Assembly: GCA_934667275.1 (NCBI GenBank)
Contig: CAKULK010000001.1
Coordinates: 186,001-250,000, forward strand
Reading direction: 5' to 3'
Length of the DNA stretch: 64,000 nucleotides
DNA from: an uncultured Bacteroidales bacterium
Lineage (GTDB): Bacteria > Bacteroidota > Bacteroidia > Bacteroidales > Paludibacteraceae
The notes beneath the pieces were generated by a model. It had not been told where the DNA came from. It did not search any database and saw only the letters and a list, made by a program, of their open reading frames with translations. A program made the position numbers and the translations under genes. This document shows positions 42,857 to 50,710 of this stretch, piece by piece. Position 1 is the first letter of the stretch. The number at the start of each line of letters is the position of its first letter.

Positions 42857-43183
42857 ATGAACCCACTTATTGCTTTTTGCGGTCTCGACTGCGCCTCGTG
42901 CGAGGCACGCGCCGCCACCATACACAACGACGACGCCCTTCGTGCCCGTGTGGCACACGACTGGAGCGCACTCAACCATGTGGAGATACGCCCCGAAGAC
43001 ATCAACTGTATGGGCTGCCGTGTGGACGGTGTCAAAACCCCGTTCTGTGACCGTCTCTGCCCTATCCGTCAGTGTGCCTTGTCGCACGGCGTGTCTCACT
43101 GCGGCGAATGTGCCGAGATGGCGCATTGCGATACGTTGCATCGCGTTACGGACAATAATCCCAAGGAACTTTTTGCCCGCTGA
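42857..43183 (+). CDS. DUF3795 family cysteine-rich protein
   Basis: 108 residues with 11 Cys. FCGLDCASCEA opens the protein, and INCMGCRVDG, CDRLCPIRQCAL and HCGECAEM follow, the pattern of DUF3795, presumed to bind metal or an iron-sulfur cluster. The function is unknown. It is a single gene in the repeat-rich region, with an 11-bp array 35 bp after its stop. Confidence 0.85.
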   Translation: MNPLIAFCGLDCASCEARAATIHNDDALRARVAHDWSALNHVEIRPEDINCMGCRVDGVKTPFCDRLCPIRQCALSHGVSHCGECAEMAHCDTLHRVTDNNPKELFAR

Positions 43184-43217
43184 TAAACCAGCAACAACGG
43201 GAATGGTGGTTCGCAAT

Positions 43218-43250
43218 CAACCCGCGACCGACCCGCGATAGACCCGCGAG
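43218..43250. repeat. 11-bp tandem array, GACCCGCGATA family
   Basis: CAACCCGCGAC, CGACCCGCGAT, AGACCCGCGAG in register between two convergent genes. Confidence 0.85.
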
Positions 43251-43286
43251 ATGCCGTCTTGGGGATATTCTATCGAGGTTAATGTA

Positions 43287-44978
43287 TTAAAAGAGAAGTG
43301 ATTGGAGATATGTTTCCAATGATTGTCCGTCGTTTATGTCCATACGCGATTTGATGCGTTGGCGACGACTCCAGATTGTGCGTTGCGTGAGTCCCAACAG
43401 CAGACAGATGTCGGGTGTGTCTAATCCCAGTAAAATAAGGGCTATCACTTGCAAGTCTATGCGTGTGAGACGCGGGTAGGATTGCTGCAAATGCACCAAG
43501 AGGTCGTTGTGGCAACCATTGAACTCATGGAGGAAATCCTGCCATTGTTCGTCGGTAGAGAATATGTTTGTCTCAATGAATGCTTGCGCCCATTGCGGCA
43601 CAGTCTCATTCTCTTTTTTATGTAAGATTGCCTCTTGCAGATTCTTGTTCAGTGCAATCCGTTGCTCTAACACCTGTCGCAAAGCACTGCGCTTAAGTGT
43701 GAGTTCCCGATTCAGTTGTTCGATTTGTTTTGCATCCCGTTCTTGTTGGAGCAGCATCTGTGTCCGTCGTCGTGCAAGATAGATGGTCATAATGATGATA
43801 AACACCAATACAGCGATAACGATAAACGCCATAGTGATATAGAGGTGTTGTTTGTCTATTTGCAGTTGCAGGTTCTTTGCCCGCTCCACCTCATTGTCAT
43901 AGCGTTGGGCAATGACAAAAGTGCGTGACTGTCCCTCTTCGTCGGTTTTTCCGATGCGCTCGTTGTAGAGTGACAATAGTTGCTGATAAGCCTCAGTGTC
44001 CTTTCCGCACAGGTGCATGTATTGGCTATCCCATAATGTGTATTGGGCACGGCTCCATAGCATATTGGTGCTATCTTGCGCCAATATGTCAAGATAATGG
44101 CGTGCCGAATCGCGTTCGCCGAGACGTATATAGTACTTCACAAGGTCGTAAGCATAGCGTTTTTGTCCCGCTTGCAGGCATAGGTAGCGGCTTATATCGG
44201 CAACCTCAGGTGATTGCGGGTGCAGCAATACGGTTGCAGAATAAAGGACATCCAGATAGAGTAGGGTATCGCCCACTTGGCGGGCATATACCAGGGCACT
44301 ATCTATATATGAGGTGCGGACAACTTGTCCTTCTGTGGTATCGCGCACGGTGCGTCCTAATTCCCGGTACACGGAGGCGATATACAGCGGGTAGCCCGTT
44401 TTTGTCAGACAGGGCAGGGCCATAGCATAGTAATGTGCTGCTACATCGTAGAGTTGTTCCGTCTCGCTGATACGTCCCATTTTATAATAGGTCATACCTT
44501 GGATGATAGGCGTGGTGGTGTAGTGTTCTGCCTGCTTCAAGTGCTCCATAGCATGGGCATTGTCGCCAATCCAGTTCTCATAGGCACCTTGTATATATAG
44601 GGCTTCACCTGCAGAGGTTTCATCATGTCGGTGCGCGAAATACTCAGCGAGTGCCGTCAAGTCTGCTTGCTCCGGCAGATGTTGTGCGCGTTTGAGCATC
44701 AAGTGCGCCTCTGTGAGAGCGTATCGGTGGCGGTCGTAGTCGTTCAAGTGTTGCGGTTCTATGGTCGTGAGCATATCTGCGGCTGTGTCAGTGGCAGACC
44801 ATAGCAAATCAACGCTTTGCTGTAAAATCGGGTTGCTGATGCGATTGCGGTACGAACATGATGAGAGCAGTAAGGCAATACATATAGCAGCAATGCCTAC
44901 CGACAAACAATAGCGCGCGCATACATATCCGTGCGGGCGAAGTGAGGATGGCTGATATGTGACTGATTTTTGATTCAC
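43287..44978 (-). CDS. membrane-anchored TPR regulator with C-terminal HTH
   Basis: About 563 residues. An N-terminal hydrophobic segment ends in a lipobox-like LLLSSCSYR. Tetratricopeptide-type helices span about 60-370, a membrane helix (MAFIVIAVLVFIIIMTIYLA) lies near 390, a coiled coil follows, and a C-terminal LuxR-like HTH contains LTRIDLQVIALILLGLDTPDIC and TQRTIWSRRQR. This layout is common in Bacteroidota, where periplasmic sensing is linked to a cytoplasmic DNA-binding domain. The start is uncertain: GTG 44978 is nearly at the predicted transcript start (-7-like box TACTTTCG at 44983-44990). Confidence 0.75.
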   Translation of the reverse strand: MNQKSVTYQPSSLRPHGYVCARYCLSVGIAAICIALLLSSCSYRNRISNPILQQSVDLLWSATDTAADMLTTIEPQHLNDYDRHRYALTEAHLMLKRAQHLPEQADLTALAEYFAHRHDETSAGEALYIQGAYENWIGDNAHAMEHLKQAEHYTTTPIIQGMTYYKMGRISETEQLYDVAAHYYAMALPCLTKTGYPLYIASVYRELGRTVRDTTEGQVVRTSYIDSALVYARQVGDTLLYLDVLYSATVLLHPQSPEVADISRYLCLQAGQKRYAYDLVKYYIRLGERDSARHYLDILAQDSTNMLWSRAQYTLWDSQYMHLCGKDTEAYQQLLSLYNERIGKTDEEGQSRTFVIAQRYDNEVERAKNLQLQIDKQHLYITMAFIVIAVLVFIIIMTIYLARRRTQMLLQQERDAKQIEQLNRELTLKRSALRQVLEQRIALNKNLQEAILHKKENETVPQWAQAFIETNIFSTDEQWQDFLHEFNGCHNDLLVHLQQSYPRLTRIDLQVIALILLGLDTPDICLLLGLTQRTIWSRRQRIKSRMDINDGQSLETYLQSLLF

Positions 44979-45118
44979 AATGCGAAAGTACTGCTTTTTT
45001 CTTGTTTGTGCAAGTCTCAAACCTTGTCTGCATCAGTATTAAATTTAGTCACATCTGTATATTGTTAATAATCAGTATGTATTATGACATAGAAAAGCCG
45101 CATTGCATAAGTGTCGCA

Positions 45119-45150
45119 TTTGTGTGTTTGAAGAAAAAGCAGTACCTTTG
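45119..45150 (+). promoter_or_regulatory. promoter of the lipoprotein/barrel pair
   Basis: TTTG (45119-45122), 20 nt, TACCTTTG (45143-45150), about 30 bp before the ATG. Confidence 0.7.
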
Positions 45151-45180
45151 CAATGTTTTTGATATAAAGAACGTGCGCGT

Positions 45181-45705
45181 ATGAAAAGGTTTCAACTGTT
45201 GAATGTTTTGCTGCTGTTGGTGATATTGTCAACAGCCTGCTCGGAGTCACCTGGTGGCGATGGATACGACCCGTCCAGGTTTCCTTCAGATGGGGACAAC
45301 ACAGTGGCACTCTCCCGTTTGAGTGACGAACAGCGTCAAACCATTTGGGCAGATACCATCACACCTCCCAATAATCCGTTCGCGCCTCCTGCCCAAGAAG
45401 TGCAGGATAGCATTGTTTCTATTCACGGCACACTAACTATGGAGCGTTTGTGGTTTGGTAACAGGGAATTTTATTGTTCGGTGAAAACCAAGAACGCTAT
45501 GTACTTTTTGGCTTCGCACGTTTCGTCGTCTGTATCGGAAACCAATCGATTTGTTTTGTGGCATTTTGCTGCCGAACAGTTGCAGCCTTTCTGCGTGGGA
45601 GACTCGCTGTCGGTGGAAGGATGGCCATATTCTTTATCTGAATATTATGACGACGGGGGGACGATTGTGTTGGATGTGGAAACAATAAACAGATGGAACG
45701 ATTAA
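45181..45705 (+). CDS. lipoprotein of unknown function
   Basis: 174 residues, lipoprotein signal with ILSTACSES (Cys20). A Pro/Asp-rich linker (about 21-65) leads to a compact C-terminal domain with SIHGTLTMERLWFGNREFYCSV and DSLSVEGWPYSL, looking like a small beta-barrel of OB type. I do not recognise the family. It is co-transcribed with the barrel protein gene 6 bp downstream, so the two may interact at the outer membrane. Confidence 0.72.
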   Translation: MKRFQLLNVLLLLVILSTACSESPGGDGYDPSRFPSDGDNTVALSRLSDEQRQTIWADTITPPNNPFAPPAQEVQDSIVSIHGTLTMERLWFGNREFYCSVKTKNAMYFLASHVSSSVSETNRFVLWHFAAEQLQPFCVGDSLSVEGWPYSLSEYYDDGGTIVLDVETINRWND

Positions 45706-45711
45706 CATAAT

Positions 45712-46425
45712 ATGCTTATGTTCAATAAGATACTGACGATATTGCTTGCCGCTGTTTGTTCTGTTGGCGTTTATGCGCAGACTTCCAATGCAGCATCTTC
45801 TTCTCCTCACGAGTTGCGTATCGGTGTGGCAGATGCTATGATTTCTGCCTCACGGTTCCGCAATGCCGGTCCCAGACGTTTAGATTTGAGTTTTATGCCT
45901 GAATGGATAAAAGGAATGCCTGCATCGGATGCAGACGCATATTTGCGGGGTTATCGTGCTTATGTGCATAGTGATGCTTCTACTACGGGGCATTTGTTTG
46001 TGGGCTATATGTATCATCTGACACCTTTAATAGGTGTAGGGCTTGATGCAGATTTTCTAACATTGTTAGGGCGTTCTGCTGTGTATGACGGGTATGCGCA
46101 TTATGTGGAGTCGATTCAGAACAATGTGTATGTAGTGAGCCTGCTGCCGATGGTACGTTTTACCTATTTTGAGCGTGAACATGTGCGTTTGTATTCCGCT
46201 GTGGGTGTGGGGTATACGTGCTACGCAGGCACATGGGCCGAGGCACGTTTTACACAGCAAGGTGTAGGGGTGAACACTACTTTTCTTGGGGTGAGTGTAG
46301 GGGGACAACACGTGTTTGGAAGTGTAGAACTGGGGGCTTACAATTCTGTGTATTTTGCTTCGGATAAAGTGGAATGGATGCCTTTCTCGCGTATTTTCAG
46401 TATGTCGATAGGTTGTCGGTTCTGA
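45712..46425 (+). CDS. outer membrane beta-barrel protein (paralogue of the 47837 product)
   Basis: 237 residues with a signal peptide (LTILLAAVCSVGVYAQ), then HELRIGVADAM, alternating beta-strand pattern and a terminal Phe (SIGCRF). The protein at 47837 shares HEVRIGVGDAF, MPTVRFTYF and the FGAFEAGM-like last strands, so they are paralogues of a small barrel family (probably 8 strands). The function is unknown. A strong terminator follows at 46454. Confidence 0.78.
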   Translation: MLMFNKILTILLAAVCSVGVYAQTSNAASSSPHELRIGVADAMISASRFRNAGPRRLDLSFMPEWIKGMPASDADAYLRGYRAYVHSDASTTGHLFVGYMYHLTPLIGVGLDADFLTLLGRSAVYDGYAHYVESIQNNVYVVSLLPMVRFTYFEREHVRLYSAVGVGYTCYAGTWAEARFTQQGVGVNTTFLGVSVGGQHVFGSVELGAYNSVYFASDKVEWMPFSRIFSMSIGCRF

Positions 46426-46453
46426 TAGTTCGCCGAATGTTGTTTTTGAGTAT

Positions 46454-46492
46454 CGCCACCTGCTACCACGATAGCGGGTGGCGTGTTTTTTC
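46454..46492 (+). terminator. intrinsic terminator
   Basis: CGCCACC-t-GCTA pairs with TAGC-g-GGTGGCG, followed by TGTTTTTT. It ends the lipoprotein/barrel unit. Confidence 0.9.
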
Positions 46493-46620
46493 TATGAAGT
46501 TTGTACGATTATGCGGTGTATGCATAGTACTGCATCATTTTTAAGCAATAATAATTTTGTAAGTTGTTGATTTTCAATAGGGAATTTGTTGTGTTTGCAA
46601 AGTGCTGCATCAGTCGTGAA

Positions 46621-46652
46621 TTTGTGTATATTCAGTAATAGCAGTAATTTTG
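46621..46652 (+). promoter_or_regulatory. promoter of a small ORF
   Basis: TTTG (46621-46624), 20 nt, TAATTTTG (46645-46652), with no large gene immediately downstream. Confidence 0.65.
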
Positions 46653-46705
46653 CATTCGAAAACAGAGACGAAAAAATAGGGAATACGAATAAAACAGATA
46701 GTGAT

Positions 46706-46828
46706 ATGAAACCGATAGATTTTAATAAGGTATGCCTAATGTGTGCAGGAATGGGTGTGGTGTCAATATTGGCGGTTGTGTTGGATGAATGCAAGATAAA
46801 AATATGTTTACAAAAGAGGTCGCGGTAG
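46706..46828 (+). CDS. small hydrophobic protein (40 aa)
   Basis: A 40-codon ORF beginning MKPIDFNKVCLMCAG, with one hydrophobic stretch (about 9-27) and a basic tail ending KRSR, as in single-pass small membrane proteins. It starts about 47 nt after the predicted transcript start of a good promoter. The same frame is open further upstream to 46586, but that part precedes the promoter. It could also be the leader peptide of the lipoprotein gene at 46956. No similarity was recognised. Confidence 0.45.
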   Translation: MKPIDFNKVCLMCAGMGVVSILAVVLDECKIKICLQKRSR

Positions 46829-46846
46829 GGAATGTTATACCTTACT

Positions 46847-46879
46847 TATAGGTTGCGTATGGGTTGCTTATCCCTTGCT
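46847..46879. repeat. 11-bp tandem array, TATSSSTTGC family
   Basis: TATAGGTTGCG, TATGGGTTGCT, TATCCCTTGCT in register, 18 bp after the stop of the 40-aa ORF. The third unit and the following GTTTG match the array at 17899 almost exactly. Confidence 0.85.
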
Positions 46880-46955
46880 GTTTGACACGAGGGAGTGCGG
46901 GGGAAGAAAGAGAGAAGACAATTAACAAATGTTTGACTAATAAAATAATTACATT

Positions 46956-47759
46956 ATGAAAAAGAACATTTCAATGGTATTGATGGGCATGGCGGCGTTG
47001 TGCGCCTGCACGAAACAAGTGAAGTTCAATCCCGAGAATGTGACGCTGTATGTGGGAGACTCGATTTATGTGAGCGTAGAGAACGCAGTGGCTACACCTA
47101 AGTTGCTGTCAGAGAACACATTTGTGGCAACCATGGGTGAGACAAGCGGCTGGATAAAAGCCAGACACGCGGGTGAGACGAATGTGTATTGCGACTACGA
47201 TGCCAATAGTACGGCGGCAGAAAATGTAGCAAAATGCAAGGTTACGGTCAAACCAAGGCACGAGTACTACACGGAGCCGATAACGGATTGGAGTCTCACA
47301 AAAGACGAATTGATTGCCAAGTTGGGTGAGCCGACTATGCTACAAAACCATGATGGGGTTGTAATGTTGCAATATGGCAAGGTGAATACCAATCCTACAA
47401 CAGGGAAATTGTCTTTCATAGACGACTATGTGACAGTATATTATATTGTTGATGGTGCTATGGAAGAGATATTTGTTGCACATAAGAATATGAGCATGGC
47501 ACAGGTAAAAGAGTTTTTGGACGAGCGATATGCACTCATTCCCAGTTGGGAAGAAGGCGATGATTTGGAGTATATCAATGCGGAAAATGAGGATGATGCA
47601 ACGGTATATATAGAAGTGGAACCCGGTGGCGATGGTACGATGGCAGAGGCTAATGCCATGTTGGTTATGTATTATCCGTCAGATGAAATAGTGCTCAATA
47701 GTGCCCATCCGGCAGCACAAAAGATTGGGCGTGCGATGAGCATGATATTTGGAAAGTAA
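46956..47759 (+). CDS. lipoprotein with Ig-like N-terminal domain
   Basis: 267 residues, signal MGMAALCACTKQ (lipobox Cys18). Residues about 25-100 look like a bacterial Ig-like (BIG2) domain: VTLYVGDSIYVSVENA and the closing CKVTVKPRHEYY. The C-terminal part (about 105-267) carries DELIAKLGEPTML and a MAQVKEFLDERY helix. The product of 48484 shares the same order, so they are paralogues, and a barrel gene lies between them. It is probably on the outer membrane; function unknown. Confidence 0.75.
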   Translation: MKKNISMVLMGMAALCACTKQVKFNPENVTLYVGDSIYVSVENAVATPKLLSENTFVATMGETSGWIKARHAGETNVYCDYDANSTAAENVAKCKVTVKPRHEYYTEPITDWSLTKDELIAKLGEPTMLQNHDGVVMLQYGKVNTNPTTGKLSFIDDYVTVYYIVDGAMEEIFVAHKNMSMAQVKEFLDERYALIPSWEEGDDLEYINAENEDDATVYIEVEPGGDGTMAEANAMLVMYYPSDEIVLNSAHPAAQKIGRAMSMIFGK

Positions 47760-47836
47760 GGATGTATGAATGCGGTTGCCCATGGGTGTGGGCAGCCTCT
47801 TGTTTGATATTATAAACTATTAAATATAAGTGTGTT

Positions 47837-48457
47837 ATGAAGACGAATGTACTAATGATGACGATGTTTGCAGGTGCGATGTGCGTGGCAGCGCCTGCCA
47901 TGGCAGAGACTAAAGAGGCTCGGGCGGAGAGACCTCACGAAGTACGGATTGGCGTGGGCGATGCCTTTGCCGACAAAGAGTTTAACGGTCAACCAGGGTA
48001 TTATTATGGAGAGCCGAAGCCCGTTTACCGCAATGAATTTTACCTGCCCAACTTGTTCGCGGAATACCAGTACCGGATTAACCATTGGCTGGGGATTGGC
48101 GTACAAGTGAATACGATGTGGATGGGATGGCAGAAACAAAATGACAATCAATGGAATACAAGAAGAAAAGGACACTTCGAGGTGATGCCGACAGTACGAT
48201 TTACCTACTTCCACCACGAGTGGGTGAATCTGTATTCGAGTGTTGCGTTGGGCTACTATGGCGGCATTGAACAGACCGGAAGTCGTTGCGATTATGCCGG
48301 TGGTATTGCCTTTGATTTCTGTGCCTTGGGTGTGTCTGTAGGACGAAACCATTTCTTTGGCGCGTTCGAAGCGGGTATGCTGAACGGCGGTTCGTTTTCG
48401 GGGAATAGTCAGATATTGTCGAAGATAATGTCGTTCTCGTTGGGATATCGGTTCTAA
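47837..48457 (+). CDS. outer membrane beta-barrel protein (paralogue of the 45712 product)
   Basis: 206 residues with signal peptide (FAGAMCVAAPAMA), HEVRIGVGDAF, YRINHWLGIGVQVNTMWMG, MPTVRFTYF and C-terminal SFSLGYRF. It is related to the barrel at 45712. It is flanked by two paralogous Ig-like lipoprotein genes with gaps of 77 and 26 bp, which suggests a lipoprotein-barrel-lipoprotein operon. Confidence 0.78.
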   Translation: MKTNVLMMTMFAGAMCVAAPAMAETKEARAERPHEVRIGVGDAFADKEFNGQPGYYYGEPKPVYRNEFYLPNLFAEYQYRINHWLGIGVQVNTMWMGWQKQNDNQWNTRRKGHFEVMPTVRFTYFHHEWVNLYSSVALGYYGGIEQTGSRCDYAGGIAFDFCALGVSVGRNHFFGAFEAGMLNGGSFSGNSQILSKIMSFSLGYRF

Positions 48458-48483
48458 AGGGCTTTTCAAAGAGAGGATATTCT

Positions 48484-49176
48484 ATGAAATTACTGAGAAA
48501 GTACCTGTTTATCAGTGTGTTGTGTGTGCTGTATGCATGCTCACCTACGACAACGTTGGTACCCGATTCGGTGGTGCTGTATGCGGGTGACTCCATACAG
48601 GTAACGGTGAAAGACGAGGTGGTTGCTGCGGGATATTTCACTACCAGCCAGTTTGTGGCATCTGTCAACGCGGAAACAGGGTGGGTAGTGGCACGTCATG
48701 TGGGCATTACACAGGTGGTATATGGGCGTGACAAAGGGAATTATGGTCTCTACTACGGAGGTTGCACCATTGAGGTTCGTCCGCGTTATTCGTACTATGT
48801 GGAGCCGCTCGGCGGATTCTTGACGCCGCAAGAGGTGATGGATTCGCTGGGGCAGCCTGATAGTGTGATTCGTGATAGCCTGTGCTATGCGTATGTCTAT
48901 GGAGATGCGGGAAATGCGTGGACTCCGAAAGATGACTATGAGACGCGCTACGTGTTTGACAACTACAATGGATTCCAGTATGCTGTTGTGGTGGGATGGT
49001 TTGCAGAATCCGGACTATCGTTGGCACAGTTGCATGATTTTCTGGCAGAGCGTTACACGGGAAGTGACAGGGATTATTGGCATCGTTATGATCGCAATGT
49101 GCGCGTAAGCGATTTGCGTGAAGTGGATGGTCCGTTGAGGATAAGATATACTCCTGTATGCAATTTGCCGGATTAG
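48484..49176 (+). CDS. lipoprotein with Ig-like N-terminal domain (paralogue of the 46956 product)
   Basis: 230 residues, signal ending VLYACSPT (Cys19). PDSVVLYAGDSIQVTVKDEV and the closing CTIEVRPRYSYYVEPL match the Ig-like part of its paralogue. The C-terminal part again has a PQEVMDSLGQPDSV segment and a LAQLHDFLAERY helix. The shared helix (AQ.K/HDFL.ERY) suggests the same partner. It is last in the cluster; a hairpin shared with the convergent gene follows. Confidence 0.74.
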   Translation: MKLLRKYLFISVLCVLYACSPTTTLVPDSVVLYAGDSIQVTVKDEVVAAGYFTTSQFVASVNAETGWVVARHVGITQVVYGRDKGNYGLYYGGCTIEVRPRYSYYVEPLGGFLTPQEVMDSLGQPDSVIRDSLCYAYVYGDAGNAWTPKDDYETRYVFDNYNGFQYAVVVGWFAESGLSLAQLHDFLAERYTGSDRDYWHRYDRNVRVSDLREVDGPLRIRYTPVCNLPD

Positions 49177-49201
49177 TTGTCCGTTTTGCAAGGCATTGAC
49201 G

Positions 49202-49240
49202 AAACTCGCCTACTAATCGTTCGGATTGGCAGGCGAGTTT
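49202..49240. terminator. bidirectional terminator hairpin between convergent genes
   Basis: AAACTCGCCT (49202-49211) pairs perfectly with AGGCGAGTTT (49231-49240). There is a short T stretch on each strand and convergent genes on both sides. Confidence 0.75.
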
Positions 49241-49264
49241 GGTGACGAATTTGCAGGGAACCTC

Positions 49265-50653
49265 TTAGCGTTTTGTGACCTTGAATGCTTCTTTGTCTAC
49301 GCGAAGAATGTAAAGCCCGTTGGGTATGGAGGTCACATCTATCTTATTAACACCTGTGTGAGCAGTTTGGGTTAGCACGATATTGCCGCTCAAAGAATAG
49401 AGATTCATGGAGTTGTCCTCTTGTACGCCCTCTACCCACAGGACATTGGTCGTTGGGTTGGGATAGACCGACAAACTGGTGCCTGCCTCAGGTGACTGAA
49501 CGGCTGTAAACAGAGATGTCCATCTGTTGTCGATGGCTACACCATATATCTCCACGCCTTTGGTGTCGGGGATAAGGCTTATCTTGTCCGTCTCAGCGTT
49601 GTAGCGATATAGACCTGTCTCTTCGGGGTTTGCAGAACGGTAGCCAAAGTACACATCACCCCTTACCATATCAAATGCCATTTGGCAAATGCCGATATAC
49701 TCTCCATCAGAACCTTCGCCCTTATCTTCTTCTGTAATGGGGTTAATCTGCACATCCGCGTCTAGTAGATATGGCTTTAAGTCATTGATACTATTGATAT
49801 TCTGCAACTTTTCAATATCATCCAGCGCTATTTTATACACACCGGCAGCATCGTCATAGAGTGAGAAATAGAATAGATGACGTATGAAATCATATACAAA
49901 CGATTTTGGAAATAAATTACAATAACTACTATTTAGTATTCCGCCTGCTTTAGGTTTTTCGGCTGTCATATACGACTCAGTGTCTGGTAATATGTCGCTA
50001 TCTGTAAATCGCCATATACCTGCACCATTGAATGTCTTGCCCCAATACCATAGTTTCTCCACTATCCCAATGCAACTATTGATGGCACCATACGATATTC
50101 CTCTGCTATAATAACCTAATTGCCGATTCTGGAAATAGTATGGGTAATCTTTGATGTTCCATTGTGCATTGCGCGTTGTCAATGGAATACGGACTACGCC
50201 CGTATTGCGGTCTGCATAATACAGGTAATTGCCCCAAATGAATCCATAGTACGGGTCTTGGTAGGTATGTCCGCCGACATTACTGAGCACCGTATCCACA
50301 GACGAACCATCGGCTGTCATGGTGCGTATCAGCCCATCACCGGAGGTATTGTCTTCGAATTCCATATCGAAAGGAAGACGTGTAAACTGCTTCCCTGCAT
50401 CTATGATATAAAGTGTCGAATTGTCGAATAGCAGATTAAACGCATGCTCACCTGCAGAAACTCCCAAGTCATACGAACCGATAACATTCTCTGCCAACTT
50501 GCGCGCCATGATATTTCCGCCTTTGACGGCATAGTACAAAGTGGGGGACTTTTGTTCTTCTCCTTGTTTGGGTTGGTAGGCATTCGTTTGTGCCCATGTA
50601 CCGACTGCGTACATTCCAAGGAGAATATACATCAATGTTGTCCTTTTGCTCAT
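49265..50653 (-). CDS. secreted protein with type IX secretion sorting domain
   Basis: 462 residues with a signal peptide (MYILLGMYAVGTWAQ). Repeated short strands with DNSTLYIIDAG, WGNYLYYADRNTGVVRIPL and VRGDVYFGYRSANPEETGLYRY resemble a beta-propeller with NHL/YVTN-like blades. The last ~75 residues (LSVYPNPTTNVLWVEG, MNLYSLSGNIVLTQ, NGLYILRV) are a clear type A sorting domain. It should be exported by the type IX system and attached to the surface or released. The ligand is unknown. Confidence 0.85.
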   Translation of the reverse strand: MSKRTTLMYILLGMYAVGTWAQTNAYQPKQGEEQKSPTLYYAVKGGNIMARKLAENVIGSYDLGVSAGEHAFNLLFDNSTLYIIDAGKQFTRLPFDMEFEDNTSGDGLIRTMTADGSSVDTVLSNVGGHTYQDPYYGFIWGNYLYYADRNTGVVRIPLTTRNAQWNIKDYPYYFQNRQLGYYSRGISYGAINSCIGIVEKLWYWGKTFNGAGIWRFTDSDILPDTESYMTAEKPKAGGILNSSYCNLFPKSFVYDFIRHLFYFSLYDDAAGVYKIALDDIEKLQNINSINDLKPYLLDADVQINPITEEDKGEGSDGEYIGICQMAFDMVRGDVYFGYRSANPEETGLYRYNAETDKISLIPDTKGVEIYGVAIDNRWTSLFTAVQSPEAGTSLSVYPNPTTNVLWVEGVQEDNSMNLYSLSGNIVLTQTAHTGVNKIDVTSIPNGLYILRVDKEAFKVTKR

Positions 50654-50710
50654 AAATATCAGTGGTTTAATAAGTTAGTAGTCCTTATCCGGTTCGTAAG
50701 TTTCGCCCTG

